Made by a program: the position numbers and the translations under genes | Shown: positions 25,796 through 33,232 of the stretch, piece after piece | Position numbering within the stretch: position 1 is the first letter of the stretch | Layout of the letters: each line of letters opens with the position of its first letter | The notes under the pieces: model-generated | Databases searched by the model: none | What the model was told of the DNA's origin: nothing | Seen by the model: the letters and a program-made list of their open reading frames with translations, nothing else | Source of the DNA: Winogradskyella sp. J14-2 | GTDB lineage: Bacteria > Bacteroidota > Bacteroidia > Flavobacteriales > Flavobacteriaceae | DNA length: 64,000 nt | Reading direction: 5' to 3' | Assembly (NCBI RefSeq): GCF_001971725.1 | Contig: NZ_CP019388.1 | Span: 2,932,501-2,996,500 of the forward strand

Positions 25796-25816
25796 ATTCC
25801 GCACTTGATGCGGAAT
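25796..25816. repeat. Palindromic dispersed element ATTCCGCA-CTTGA-TGCGGAAT
   Basis: Perfect 8-base arms with a 5-base loop, in the divergent intergenic space between DUF3810 and pepD. Related in sequence to the elements at 30364-30383 and 30406-30426. Confidence 0.65.
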
Positions 25817-25917
25817 CTATATTTATTCAAGATTAGCACTTCAATTGCATACATATTTATGACGTTCTATTAAAGAAACGCGAGCTTAGAACACTAAATA
25901 TTCCGTTATCATTTTTG

Positions 25918-25925
25918 TACTTTTG
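25918..25925 (+). promoter_or_regulatory. -7 element (TACTTTTG) of pepD
   Basis: Exact match to TAnnTTTG, 55 bases before the ATG at 25981. It lies inside the longest open frame, which begins at 25915, so transcription starts downstream of that codon and the start at 25981 is favoured. Confidence 0.5.
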
Positions 25926-25980
25926 TAATCGAAAATCAAGTATTAATTTAAAAAGATACTCACTTCCGTGGGTAAGTAAT

Positions 25981-27447
25981 ATGAGTCAAGATATAAGAAG
26001 CCTTGAGCCAAAGGCACTATGGAACAAGTTTGCAGATCTTAATGCAGTACCACGTCCTTCAAAAAAGGAAGAGCGTGTTATAAAATTCATGAAGGATTTT
26101 GGTGAAGGATTGGGTTTAGAAACTATGGAAGATGAGGTTGGTAACGTCATCATTAGAAAGCCAGCAACCGCAGGAATGGAAGACCGTAAAGCCATTGTTA
26201 TGCAATCGCATTTAGATATGGTGCATCAAAAAAATAACGATACCGTTTTTGATTTTGATACACAAGGTATCGATATGTATGTTGCTGGAGATTGGGTAAA
26301 GGCAAAAGGTACAACGCTTGGTGCAGATAATGGTCTTGGTGTGGCGACAATTATGGCCATTTTAGAAAGTGATAGTATTGCGCATCCTGCTTTAGAGGCG
26401 TTGTTTACCATAGATGAAGAAACTGGTATGACAGGCGCTATGGGTCTTAAAGGTGGTTTGCTTAATGGTGAAATACTACTGAATTTAGATACCGAAGAAG
26501 ATGATGAAATTGGAGTTGGGTGTGCAGGTGGAGTAGATGTTACTGCCACACGCACATACAACGAAGAGCAAACACCAGAGTTTAAAATTGGTTACACCAT
26601 TGAAGTAAAAGGTTTAAAAGGTGGTCACTCAGGTATGCAAATCCATGAAGGTTTAGGAAATGCAAACAAGTTAATGAACCGATTATTATTTGACGGTTTT
26701 GAAAACTATGGTTTACGTATTTCTGAAATTGATGGAGGTAGTTTACGTAATGCCATACCAAGAGAAAGTAAAGCAGTTGTTGCGATTGATGCTGTTAACG
26801 AAGCAACTTTTGAAGCTGAAATGAAAACTTTGGTAGATACCATTAAGCATGAGTATAAAACCATGGAGCCAGACTTAGAAATAAAAATTTCTAAATCTGA
26901 AACACCAGAAAAAATCATGGATTTAGGTGTGCAAGAAGGATTAACAAGAGCATTGTACGCTGCCTTAAATGGCGTGTATAGAATGAGTCCAAATATTAAA
27001 GATTTGGTAGAAACTTCTAATAATATTGCCAGGGTTATTGTAAAAGATGGCGCGGTGAAAATTGGATGCTTAACACGTAGTTCTGTAGAAAGTTCTAAAT
27101 GGGATTTAGCCAATACACTTCGTGCAACTTTTGAGCTAACAGGTTGTGAGGTTGAATTTTCAGGAAGTTATCCAGGTTGGGCGCCAAATATGGATTCTGC
27201 TATTTTAAAAGTAATGGTGCCAATTTATGAGCGTCTTAATAATGGAGAAAAACCTCATGTTGCAGCTTGCCATGCAGGTTTAGAGTGTGGAATCCTTGGG
27301 CAAAATTATCCAGAAATGGACATGATTAGTTTTGGACCAAATATTAAAGGTGCGCACTCACCAGATGAACGTGCTCAGATTTCATCAGCAAAGAAATATT
27401 GGGAATTTGTTTTAGAGATTTTGAAAAATATTCCGAAGAAAGCTTAA
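25981..27447 (+). CDS. pepD: Cytosol nonspecific (aminoacyl-histidine) dipeptidase
   Basis: M20-family zinc dipeptidase of 488 residues counted from ATG 25981 ('MSQDIRSLEPKALWNKF'). Metal-site segments are 'VMQSHLDMVHQK', 'GADNGLGVATIMAILE', 'TIDEETGMTGA' and 'LNLDTEEDDEIGVGCAGG', with a lid/dimerisation domain ('KGLKGGHSGMQIHEG') and the C-terminal 'ISFGPNIKGAHSPDE' ligand region. It hydrolyses Xaa-His and other dipeptides in the cytoplasm. The 22 in-frame codons upstream of 25981 overlap the promoter element and are not conserved-looking. The gene ends 76 bases before a palindrome-containing terminator. Confidence 0.93.
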   Translation: MSQDIRSLEPKALWNKFADLNAVPRPSKKEERVIKFMKDFGEGLGLETMEDEVGNVIIRKPATAGMEDRKAIVMQSHLDMVHQKNNDTVFDFDTQGIDMYVAGDWVKAKGTTLGADNGLGVATIMAILESDSIAHPALEALFTIDEETGMTGAMGLKGGLLNGEILLNLDTEEDDEIGVGCAGGVDVTATRTYNEEQTPEFKIGYTIEVKGLKGGHSGMQIHEGLGNANKLMNRLLFDGFENYGLRISEIDGGSLRNAIPRESKAVVAIDAVNEATFEAEMKTLVDTIKHEYKTMEPDLEIKISKSETPEKIMDLGVQEGLTRALYAALNGVYRMSPNIKDLVETSNNIARVIVKDGAVKIGCLTRSSVESSKWDLANTLRATFELTGCEVEFSGSYPGWAPNMDSAILKVMVPIYERLNNGEKPHVAACHAGLECGILGQNYPEMDMISFGPNIKGAHSPDERAQISSAKKYWEFVLEILKNIPKKA

Positions 27448-27472
27448 TTGTATTTGTTATGTTGAACTGTCA

Positions 27473-27491
27473 CACTGAGCTTGTCGAAGTG
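27473..27491. repeat. Dispersed palindromic element CACTGAGC-GTCGAAGTG (copy A)
   Basis: CACTGAGCTTGTCGAAGTG, a quasi-palindrome with CACT/AGTG ends. A second copy lies 48 bases further on and a third, inverted, at 12717-12740. It is in the intergenic space after pepD. Confidence 0.7.
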
Positions 27492-27523
27492 TTGTTCAGC
27501 GTTTGGTCACGGTTTATAAAATC

Positions 27524-27573
27524 AAAAAAGGCAACTGGTCACTGAGCGTAGTCGAAGTGCAGTTGCCTTTTTT
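27524..27573. terminator. Bidirectional terminator with dispersed element in its loop
   Basis: Perfect 14-base stem AAAAAAGGCAACTG (27524-27537) / CAGTTGCCTTTTTT (27560-27573) between the convergent pepD and PPIase genes. Its 22-base loop contains a whole copy of the dispersed element CACTGAGCGTAGTCGAAGTG (27540-27559), suggesting the element landed in the terminator loop. Confidence 0.8.
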
Positions 27574-27593
27574 ATTATAATTCTGTTATCTGC

Positions 27594-28754
27594 TTATTCA
27601 GCAATACTTGCAATCTCTATATCAAAAACTAGGTTTGTTTTAGGTGGAATTAAAGGTGCTCTACCAGTATCTCCATAGCCTAAATAATATGGAATAAATA
27701 CTCTGGCTCTGTCACCAACTTTCATGTTTAGCATTGCTTCTCTAAAACCGGCAACTAAACTTGCAGTTTCATTATAAGGCATTGTAAAGGGTTTATACTG
27801 TCCTGCTTGGGCTTGTCTTTCGTCTAACTTGCCGTTTTTCTCAGCAACTTCTTCCCAGGTTGTCCAGAATAACTCGCCGTTTTCAAAATAGCCAGCACAG
27901 TCTATATTTACGCGATCTGTAGACTTTGGTTGCACACCATCACTTTCGTTTGTAAAAATCATGGCCATTCCTGTAGGAGACTCAATACGACGACCATCCA
28001 TAGATTCATTTTTCTTAAGCCATTCTTCTTTAGCTTTTTGAGCTAATTCTGCAGCTTTTTTCTTAGCTTCTGCCTCTTGCTGTTCTCTTTTCTCTATGAT
28101 TTTAGGCATCTCTTCTTCAAATACCTTTGGTGCATCAAAAAATTTGGCGTCTTTTCCTTTTCTTATGATGTTAAGCTCAGTAATAACAACATCTTCAACA
28201 GGCTTGTGATTTCTTCTTGCAGGATCAATTACCTTAACGTTAGAGATAGAATCGTGTACGTCCATACCTTCAATAACCTGTCCGAAAACAGCATGTCTGT
28301 TATCTAAACTTGGCCATTCTTTTTCCATGATAAAGAACTGACTTCCGTTGGCATCTCTACCAGGATTTGCCATTGATAAAACACCAGGCTTATCGTGCTT
28401 TAAATCTGGATGAAATTCATCCGGAAATTTATAACCAGGATCTCCCATTCCTGAAGCAGTAGGATCTCCACCTTGAATCATAAAATTGTTTACCACTCTG
28501 TGAAAAGTAATACTATCATAATAGCGTTTTCCTTTGTATTCTTCTTTTACCATGGGATGATTACCTTCGGCTAAAGCGACAAAATTTGCTACTGTCACAG
28601 GTACTTTATCATAATGTAGTTTGGCAATCATTGTACCTTTATTGGTAACAAATTCAGCATAAAGTCCATCTTCTAAATTTGGATATTTCTCTTGGCAAGA
28701 GATATTTGCCAATACAACTAATATTATAAACGTTGTAAGTGCTTTTTTAATCAT
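27594..28754 (-). CDS. Peptidyl-prolyl isomerase, cyclophilin-FKBP fusion lipoprotein
   Basis: 386 residues. A signal with 'LVVLANISC' (Cys20) suggests a lipoprotein. Residues about 28-205 are a cyclophilin domain ('TFHRVVNNFMIQGGDPT', 'GVLSMANPG', 'NGSQFFIM'). About 215-255 is a charged coiled-coil-like linker rich in Glu, Ala and Lys. About 265-386 is an FKBP domain ending 'VFIPYYLGYGDTGRAPLIP'. Both halves are proline isomerase folds, so it is probably a periplasmic folding catalyst. Its start overlaps the gldI stop region by 8 bases, so it is in the nrnA-gldI operon. Confidence 0.9.
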   Translation of the reverse strand: MIKKALTTFIILVVLANISCQEKYPNLEDGLYAEFVTNKGTMIAKLHYDKVPVTVANFVALAEGNHPMVKEEYKGKRYYDSITFHRVVNNFMIQGGDPTASGMGDPGYKFPDEFHPDLKHDKPGVLSMANPGRDANGSQFFIMEKEWPSLDNRHAVFGQVIEGMDVHDSISNVKVIDPARRNHKPVEDVVITELNIIRKGKDAKFFDAPKVFEEEMPKIIEKREQQEAEAKKKAAELAQKAKEEWLKKNESMDGRRIESPTGMAMIFTNESDGVQPKSTDRVNIDCAGYFENGELFWTTWEEVAEKNGKLDERQAQAGQYKPFTMPYNETASLVAGFREAMLNMKVGDRARVFIPYYLGYGDTGRAPLIPPKTNLVFDIEIASIAE

Positions 28755-29280
28755 TTTCTTGGGTTATAGTGTTTAAAGTTACTTCGCAAATTAATGGAAC
28801 ATTTGTTCCTATTCTGTTTTCATCACCATAGTAGCCGTATGCTTTTTGTGATGGAAAGATAAATGTTATTTCATCTCCTGCAGTCATGAGTTTTAAACCT
28901 TCACGCAAACCAGTAAAAAGCTCCTGCTTATCCATTACATACGTTCTTTCTGCAGTTGCGTAGATTTCATTTCCGCTAAGGTCAGACACGTTGTATTCAA
29001 AATTAATAATGTCGCCAAAATCTGGTTGAATAGTATCTTTTTCAGCTTTGGTGTTATAGTAGTACCAAAACCCACTTTCTGAGGCGATATAATCTTTATC
29101 TGGATTATTCTTTATCATCGTTTGAATAATCTCTTGCTCTTTTTCGTTTAGTTTTTTGTTGCGCTCTGCCGATTCTTTAAGGAAAGAACCAGACTGTACC
29201 GTTTCTGGCATTCTGGCTTCGGGCGATTTACAACCCACTAAAACAAAAGTTGCAATTAGTATGTAGAGTAGGTGTTTCAT
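28747..29280 (-). CDS. gldI: GldI-type FKBP peptidyl-prolyl isomerase lipoprotein
   Basis: 177 residues with a lipobox in 'IATFVLVGCKSPEA' (Cys17). A helical segment precedes an FKBP domain ('YYYNTKAEKDTIQPDFGD', 'LREGLKLMTAGDEITFIFPS', 'QKAYGYYGDENRIG', 'NVPLICEVTL'). In Flavobacterium johnsoniae GldI is a lipoprotein needed for gliding (established for that family); here the name rests on the similarity and on the position beside nrnA and the fusion PPIase, which is the conserved order. Whether this organism glides cannot be told. ATG overlaps the nrnA stop by one base (TAATG). Confidence 0.8.
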   Translation of the reverse strand: MKHLLYILIATFVLVGCKSPEARMPETVQSGSFLKESAERNKKLNEKEQEIIQTMIKNNPDKDYIASESGFWYYYNTKAEKDTIQPDFGDIINFEYNVSDLSGNEIYATAERTYVMDKQELFTGLREGLKLMTAGDEITFIFPSQKAYGYYGDENRIGTNVPLICEVTLNTITQEND

Positions 29281-30296
29281 TACTGGGACAATTCATTTTT
29301 ATATTGTGGTAATATACTAATAAATTTCTCAATCGTAGCTTCTAAGCTGTCTTCACTGCGTCCACCAGCAGCATTGGTATGGCCTCCACCATTAAAATGT
29401 GCTCTCGAAAATTCATTTACAGAAAATGTTCCTTTACTGCGTAAAGATATTTTTACGATACCCTCTTGCTGGTTTTCAATAAAGATAGCTGCAAAGATGA
29501 TATCCTTTAATGATAATCCATAGTTAACAAACCCTTCTGTATCTCCTTTTTTAAAATTGAATTCATCCAACTCAGCTTGCGATAAGGTAATGTAAGCTGT
29601 GCGTAATTCTGGTATGACCTTTAGGTTTTGCATTGCTCTGCCTAAAAGTTGCAAACGACTGTAACTGTTGGTGTCGTGGATTTTATTATGAATATCCGAA
29701 TTCTTAGCACCACGCTTCATTAAGTCTGCAATAACTTCATGCGTTCTGCTTGTGGTAGACGGAAAACGAAACGAACCAGTATCTGTCATAATACCTGTGT
29801 ACAAGCAAGTAGCAATGGCACTATCTATTTTATCTAAATCACCTAGCATTTCAATAAAATTGTAAACCATTTCGCAGGTAGAAGACATACTCACATCAGA
29901 GTAGATATACTTAGCATAATCATCGGGTTGCTGATGATGATCTATCATAATTTTGGTAGCCGATGACTGTTCTAAAGATAATGCCATATCACCAGCACGA
30001 TGTAAGGCATTAAAGTCTAAAGTGAAAATAAGCTGTGCTTTGTTTATTATTGCTTCGCATTGGTCTTGCTGAGACTCAAAGATTAAAACGCTGTCATTTT
30101 CTGGTAACCACTTTAAAAAATCTGGATAATCATTAGGTGCAATAACAGTTACTTGGTGATTGTAAGTTTTTAGATAATGAAACAGGCCTAATGTAGAGCC
30201 CATAGCATCACCATCTGGATTTTTATGTGGCACAACCACAATATCTTGTGGTGTATTGATTAGTGTTTTTAATTCTGGAATTTGTGTTTTAATCAT
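29280..30296 (-). CDS. nrnA: DHH-family phosphoesterase (NrnA-like oligoribonuclease/pAp phosphatase)
   Basis: 338 residues. The DHH domain has 'VPHKNPDGDAMGSTLGL', 'LDFNALHR' and 'IMIDHHQQPDDYA' metal-binding motifs, and the C-terminal DHHA1 domain ends with 'FNGGGHTNAAGGRS'. Such enzymes degrade short RNA and dephosphorylate 3'-phosphoadenosine 5'-phosphate in the cytoplasm. First gene of the operon with gldI, transcribed divergently from ndk across a region of palindromic elements. Confidence 0.9.
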   Translation of the reverse strand: MIKTQIPELKTLINTPQDIVVVPHKNPDGDAMGSTLGLFHYLKTYNHQVTVIAPNDYPDFLKWLPENDSVLIFESQQDQCEAIINKAQLIFTLDFNALHRAGDMALSLEQSSATKIMIDHHQQPDDYAKYIYSDVSMSSTCEMVYNFIEMLGDLDKIDSAIATCLYTGIMTDTGSFRFPSTTSRTHEVIADLMKRGAKNSDIHNKIHDTNSYSRLQLLGRAMQNLKVIPELRTAYITLSQAELDEFNFKKGDTEGFVNYGLSLKDIIFAAIFIENQQEGIVKISLRSKGTFSVNEFSRAHFNGGGHTNAAGGRSEDSLEATIEKFISILPQYKNELSQ

Positions 30297-30363
30297 AGGA
30301 AGCGAATTTACAATTTTTAGTGTTTTTGAAAACGTTTTTAATATGAAATTAAGAATCGTTCTT

Positions 30364-30383
30364 ATTCCTGCGAAGGCAGGAAT
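30364..30383. repeat. Palindromic dispersed element ATTCCTGC-GAAG-GCAGGAAT
   Basis: Perfect 8-base arms with a 4-base loop between nrnA and ndk. One of the ATTCC...GGAAT intergenic family found also at 25796 and 30406. Confidence 0.75.
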
Positions 30384-30405
30384 CTATTAGTTGATTTGAA
30401 ATGAG

Positions 30406-30426
30406 ATTCCGTATCGAGTGCGGAAT
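30406..30426. repeat. Palindromic dispersed element ATTCCG...CGGAAT
   Basis: ATTCCGTA-TCGAG-TGCGGAAT, a variant with one mismatched arm base of the element at 25796-25816. It is the second palindrome in the same nrnA-ndk gap. Confidence 0.65.
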
Positions 30427-30498
30427 GACAATATAGAGTTGCTTTAACAGTGCTCAGAGCTACAGTATGTAGTAACATTAATTTAATAATTGAGGCGC

Positions 30499-30528
30499 TT
30501 GATAAATTAAAGAAATGCATTACTTTTG
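30499..30528 (+). promoter_or_regulatory. Bacteroidota consensus promoter of ndk
   Basis: TTG (30499-30501), exactly 19 bases, then TACTTTTG (30521-30528): a full match to TTG-N19-TAnnTTTG. It lies 21 bases before the ATG at 30550 and rules out starts further upstream in the same frame. Confidence 0.8.
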
Positions 30529-30549
30529 CACCCAATTAAAAAATTACAA

Positions 30550-30969
30550 ATGGCAACTAACAGAACATTTACAATGTTAAAGCCAGATGCTGTTGAAAAA
30601 GGACACATTGGCGCAATATTAGAAAAAATTACAGCTTCAGGATTTAGAATCGTAGCAATGAAGTTAACTCAAATGACAAAGGCAGATGCTGAGGAATTCT
30701 ACGGAATCCACAAGGAGCGTCCATTCTTTGGTGAATTGGTTGAGTACATGACGCGTGGCCCAATCGTAGCAGCGATCTTAGAAAAAGACAATGCTGTTGA
30801 AGATTTTAGAACCTTAATTGGAGCTACAAATCCTGCGGATGCTGCAGAGGGTACTATCCGTAAAATGTATGCTGATTCTATTAGCGAAAACGCTGTACAT
30901 GGTAGTGATAGTAATGATAACGCTGCTATTGAAGGTGCGTTTCACTTTGCTGGCAGAGAGATGTTTTAA
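30550..30969 (+). CDS. ndk: Nucleoside diphosphate kinase
   Basis: 139 residues from ATG 30550 ('[18 protein letters not shown]'), the normal length for the family. The phospho-acceptor His117 lies in '[11 protein letters not shown]', and '[14 protein letters not shown]' is conserved. It transfers the gamma phosphate from ATP to other nucleoside diphosphates. It has a strong promoter and its own terminator, and is transcribed opposite to the nrnA operon. An in-frame start eight codons upstream falls inside the -7 element and is rejected. Confidence 0.97.
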   Translation: MATNRTFTMLKPDAVEKGHIGAILEKITASGFRIVAMKLTQMTKADAEEFYGIHKERPFFGELVEYMTRGPIVAAILEKDNAVEDFRTLIGATNPADAAEGTIRKMYADSISENAVHGSDSNDNAAIEGAFHFAGREMF

Positions 30970-30993
30970 GAATAAACACTTTATATATAGTTG

Positions 30994-31022
30994 AAAAGAC
31001 CATCTGTAAGGATGGTCTTTTT
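30994..31022 (+). terminator. Rho-independent terminator after ndk
   Basis: Perfect 11-base stem AAAAGACCATC / GATGGTCTTTT with a 6-base loop followed by T residues, 24 bases after the ndk stop. Confidence 0.85.
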
Positions 31023-31091
31023 GTTTTAAAATTTGTGAAGTACAGTTGGAAACAGCGCCAGTACTAATAGCTATTTATGGCAACTTTTATG

Positions 31092-31835
31092 CTATTCGTA
31101 TTCAAATTCTCTTATATAAATAAGGGATTTTTCATCTTCGATTTGGTAAACTCTGTTTTCGGCATCAAACTCATAAAAATAGTCGTAGAAGGTTAAAGGT
31201 TGCGTATAGTCACCTCCTTCAAAAGGGTATACTTTTTCCGTGCCAAATATATTTTTAAAATAAGGTTTGTAATCAATTCTTAAGATACCTATAGACTCGA
31301 TTAAGTGTAAGGGATTTCTTTTGTCTAAGTCATAATCTAAAAACTCAACATATATTTCGGTTTCGTTCTCAATCGAAATTATATTTTGATTTGAATCATA
31401 GTTGAAGAATTTTGTTCTAATAGTATTGGTGTTAAATCCTGTTTTATAGTAAGTTAATATAGTTCCGTTGAAATTGAATTCTGAAATTTTTACATTTTGA
31501 CTATTATACACCTCTGCAAGATCATTAGTCCAATTAATATTAAAAAAAACGTCTCCATCCCTAACTTCTTGAATAATTCGTCCATTGTCATCATATGCAA
31601 ACGTGCTATAATGGTTGTATTGAGGGTTATTTATGTTAGTGTAATTTTCAGAAACAACTTTTCCGTTATTATCAAAGACATATTCCTGAATGTAAAGGAT
31701 CTGAGTTGGATCACTTTTTAATTTTAAAGAATACTTGAGATAAGTTTCGTAGCTTTCTTCTACGTTTTCGTCTTTATCATCAGGATTGCAACCTAAAACT
31801 ATCAATCCTAAAAACAGCAACACTATATTTTTCAT
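31092..31835 (-). CDS. YD-repeat-like lipoprotein of unknown function
   Basis: 247 residues. A lipoprotein signal 'KNIVLLFLGLIVLGC' (Cys16) is followed by an acidic linker. The mature part is beta-rich and Tyr/Asn-rich, with repeated phrases such as 'YVFDNNGKVVSEN', 'FAYDDNGRIIQEV' and 'FNYDSNQNIISIEN', like the YD-type repeats in Bacteroidota surface proteins. Function unknown; no operon partner on the same strand nearby. Confidence 0.6.
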   Translation of the reverse strand: MKNIVLLFLGLIVLGCNPDDKDENVEESYETYLKYSLKLKSDPTQILYIQEYVFDNNGKVVSENYTNINNPQYNHYSTFAYDDNGRIIQEVRDGDVFFNINWTNDLAEVYNSQNVKISEFNFNGTILTYYKTGFNTNTIRTKFFNYDSNQNIISIENETEIYVEFLDYDLDKRNPLHLIESIGILRIDYKPYFKNIFGTEKVYPFEGGDYTQPLTFYDYFYEFDAENRVYQIEDEKSLIYIREFEYE

Positions 31836-31946
31836 AAAATTATATTTTAATGGTTACAGCAAAAAACAGATCTATTACATAGCTACACCGTATTACATTT
31901 TAAAGGTAACTAAATTTTAATGGTTGCGCTAAAGCTAGGTTTTTGC

Positions 31947-32117
31947 TTATGCGTAATTGCGCAGTAATTGTTCACGTACTAATTTCTTGGCAATCGGCTT
32001 TAAAAAATGGCATTCTGGAATTATTCATTTGCTTGGGTTTTTCAAAAGGATACAATTCATCCTTAAAAAGCGACAATTCGGTAATGCTCTTTTTAAGAAG
32101 CTAGAAATGTGACGCAT
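31947..32117 (-). pseudogene. Possible small 56-residue gene broken by two homopolymer indels
   Basis: From an ATG at 32115-32117 (minus strand) 'MRHISSFLKK' reads until an A5 run (about 32094). If that run had six A, translation would go on as 'SITELSLFKDELYPFEKPKQ', then 'MNNSRMPF'. At the T6 run (about 32005) one base fewer gives 'LKPIAKKLVREQLLRNYA' and a TAA at 31947-31949. The two corrections leave the total length unchanged at 57 codons. It is uninterrupted only with both changes, so it is a decayed gene, a sequence error, or chance. It is otherwise the only thing in 31836-32143. Confidence 0.35.
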
Positions 32118-32143
32118 ATTTGTATCATAATTATTGCATATTA

Positions 32144-32578
32144 ATGAAAAGCATAATGAGTACACTAGTAAAAATTGCAGTTGCCATCATTATAAGTATC
32201 TTGTCTGCTAATCTATACGCACAGGAAACTTGTAAATTGACGATACAGGTTGCGGATGTAGATAGCGACGATGGACAAATATTTGTGTCGGTATACAATA
32301 AGGAGGCAAACTTTTTGAATAAGTCCTACAAAGGGATAACCTCTAAAATAGTCAATAATAGCTGCGTTGTCACTTTTAAAAACCTACCAAAAGGCACCTA
32401 TGCGGTTTCTATTTTTCATGACGAAAATGATAATGGACAATTAGACTGCAACTTTCTTGGAATTCCCAAAGAAGATTATGGCTGCTCTAATGATGCAAAA
32501 GGGATTATGGGACCGCCAAAATGGGACGATGCCAAATTTACATTACAAAGAGATAAAACTATAACTATAATACTTTAA
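32144..32578 (+). CDS. DUF2141 secreted protein
   Basis: About 144 residues from ATG 32144; ATGs at 32120 and 32156 are also possible, but only the inner ones sit directly before the signal 'VKIAVAIIISILSANLYAQ'. The mature domain is the DUF2141 beta-sandwich type: 'LTIQVADVDSDDGQIFVSVY', 'FKNLPKGTYAVSIFHDENDN', 'GQLDCNFLGIPKEDYG' and 'GPPKWDDAKF'. Function of the family is unknown; it is often found near envelope or pigment genes. It is followed by the next gene after only two bases, so an operon is likely. Confidence 0.85.
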   Translation: MKSIMSTLVKIAVAIIISILSANLYAQETCKLTIQVADVDSDDGQIFVSVYNKEANFLNKSYKGITSKIVNNSCVVTFKNLPKGTYAVSIFHDENDNGQLDCNFLGIPKEDYGCSNDAKGIMGPPKWDDAKFTLQRDKTITIIL

Positions 32579-32580
32579 TT

Positions 32581-33207
32581 ATGAAATCTATACTATTTAT
32601 CGCATTATTTACAATCACAGGACTAACGCATGCGCAAACCAACTTTGAAAAAGGAATGACCAAAGCTTTTGATCTTTGGGAAGCAGGCAAATTGGACGAC
32701 GCTGAAAATATGTTTGAGCGCATCTCAAAAGCCGAAGAAGATGAGTGGTTGCCTAACTACTACATTGCACAAATGAACAGTCTAAAAAGCTGGAACGAGA
32801 AGGACGAAACCGTATTAAAAGCGCAGTTAGAAAAAGCACAAGTACACTTAGATATTGCAATGACCAAAAGTGATAAAGACAACTCAGAGCTTATAGTAAT
32901 GCAAGCTCAGATATATACCAATTGGGTGGCTTATGATGGTGCAACTTACGGCATGAAGTATGCTGGCAAGATTGCAGAGCTGTATGCCAAAGCCGTAAAA
33001 CTAGACCCAGCAAATCCAAGAGCAGCATTTGGTAAAGCAGATTGGGAAATGGGAAGTGCCAAATACTTCGGTCAGGATACAGCTCCATTCTGCAAAGAAA
33101 TTGAAGCAGCAATAGAACTTTTTGATACCTTTAAGCCACAGAGCGATTTTCATCCAAACTGGGGAAAAGAGCGTGCAGAACAAGTATTAGCAGAGTGTAA
33201 AGAATAA
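32581..33207 (+). CDS. TPR-like secreted protein of unknown function
   Basis: 208 residues, with a signal peptide 'MKSILFIALFTITGLTHAQ' followed by helical repeats in TPR style ('FDLWEAGKLDDAENMFERIS', 'LYAKAVKLDPANPRAAFGKA'). Probably periplasmic. It lies two bases after the DUF2141 gene and 25 bases before the histidine kinase, so it is in the same predicted operon. It may serve as a periplasmic partner of the signalling system, though this is only position-based inference. Confidence 0.7.
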   Translation: MKSILFIALFTITGLTHAQTNFEKGMTKAFDLWEAGKLDDAENMFERISKAEEDEWLPNYYIAQMNSLKSWNEKDETVLKAQLEKAQVHLDIAMTKSDKDNSELIVMQAQIYTNWVAYDGATYGMKYAGKIAELYAKAVKLDPANPRAAFGKADWEMGSAKYFGQDTAPFCKEIEAAIELFDTFKPQSDFHPNWGKERAEQVLAECKE

Positions 33208-33232
33208 ACGTATTAATTTGTAAGTAAAAAAT

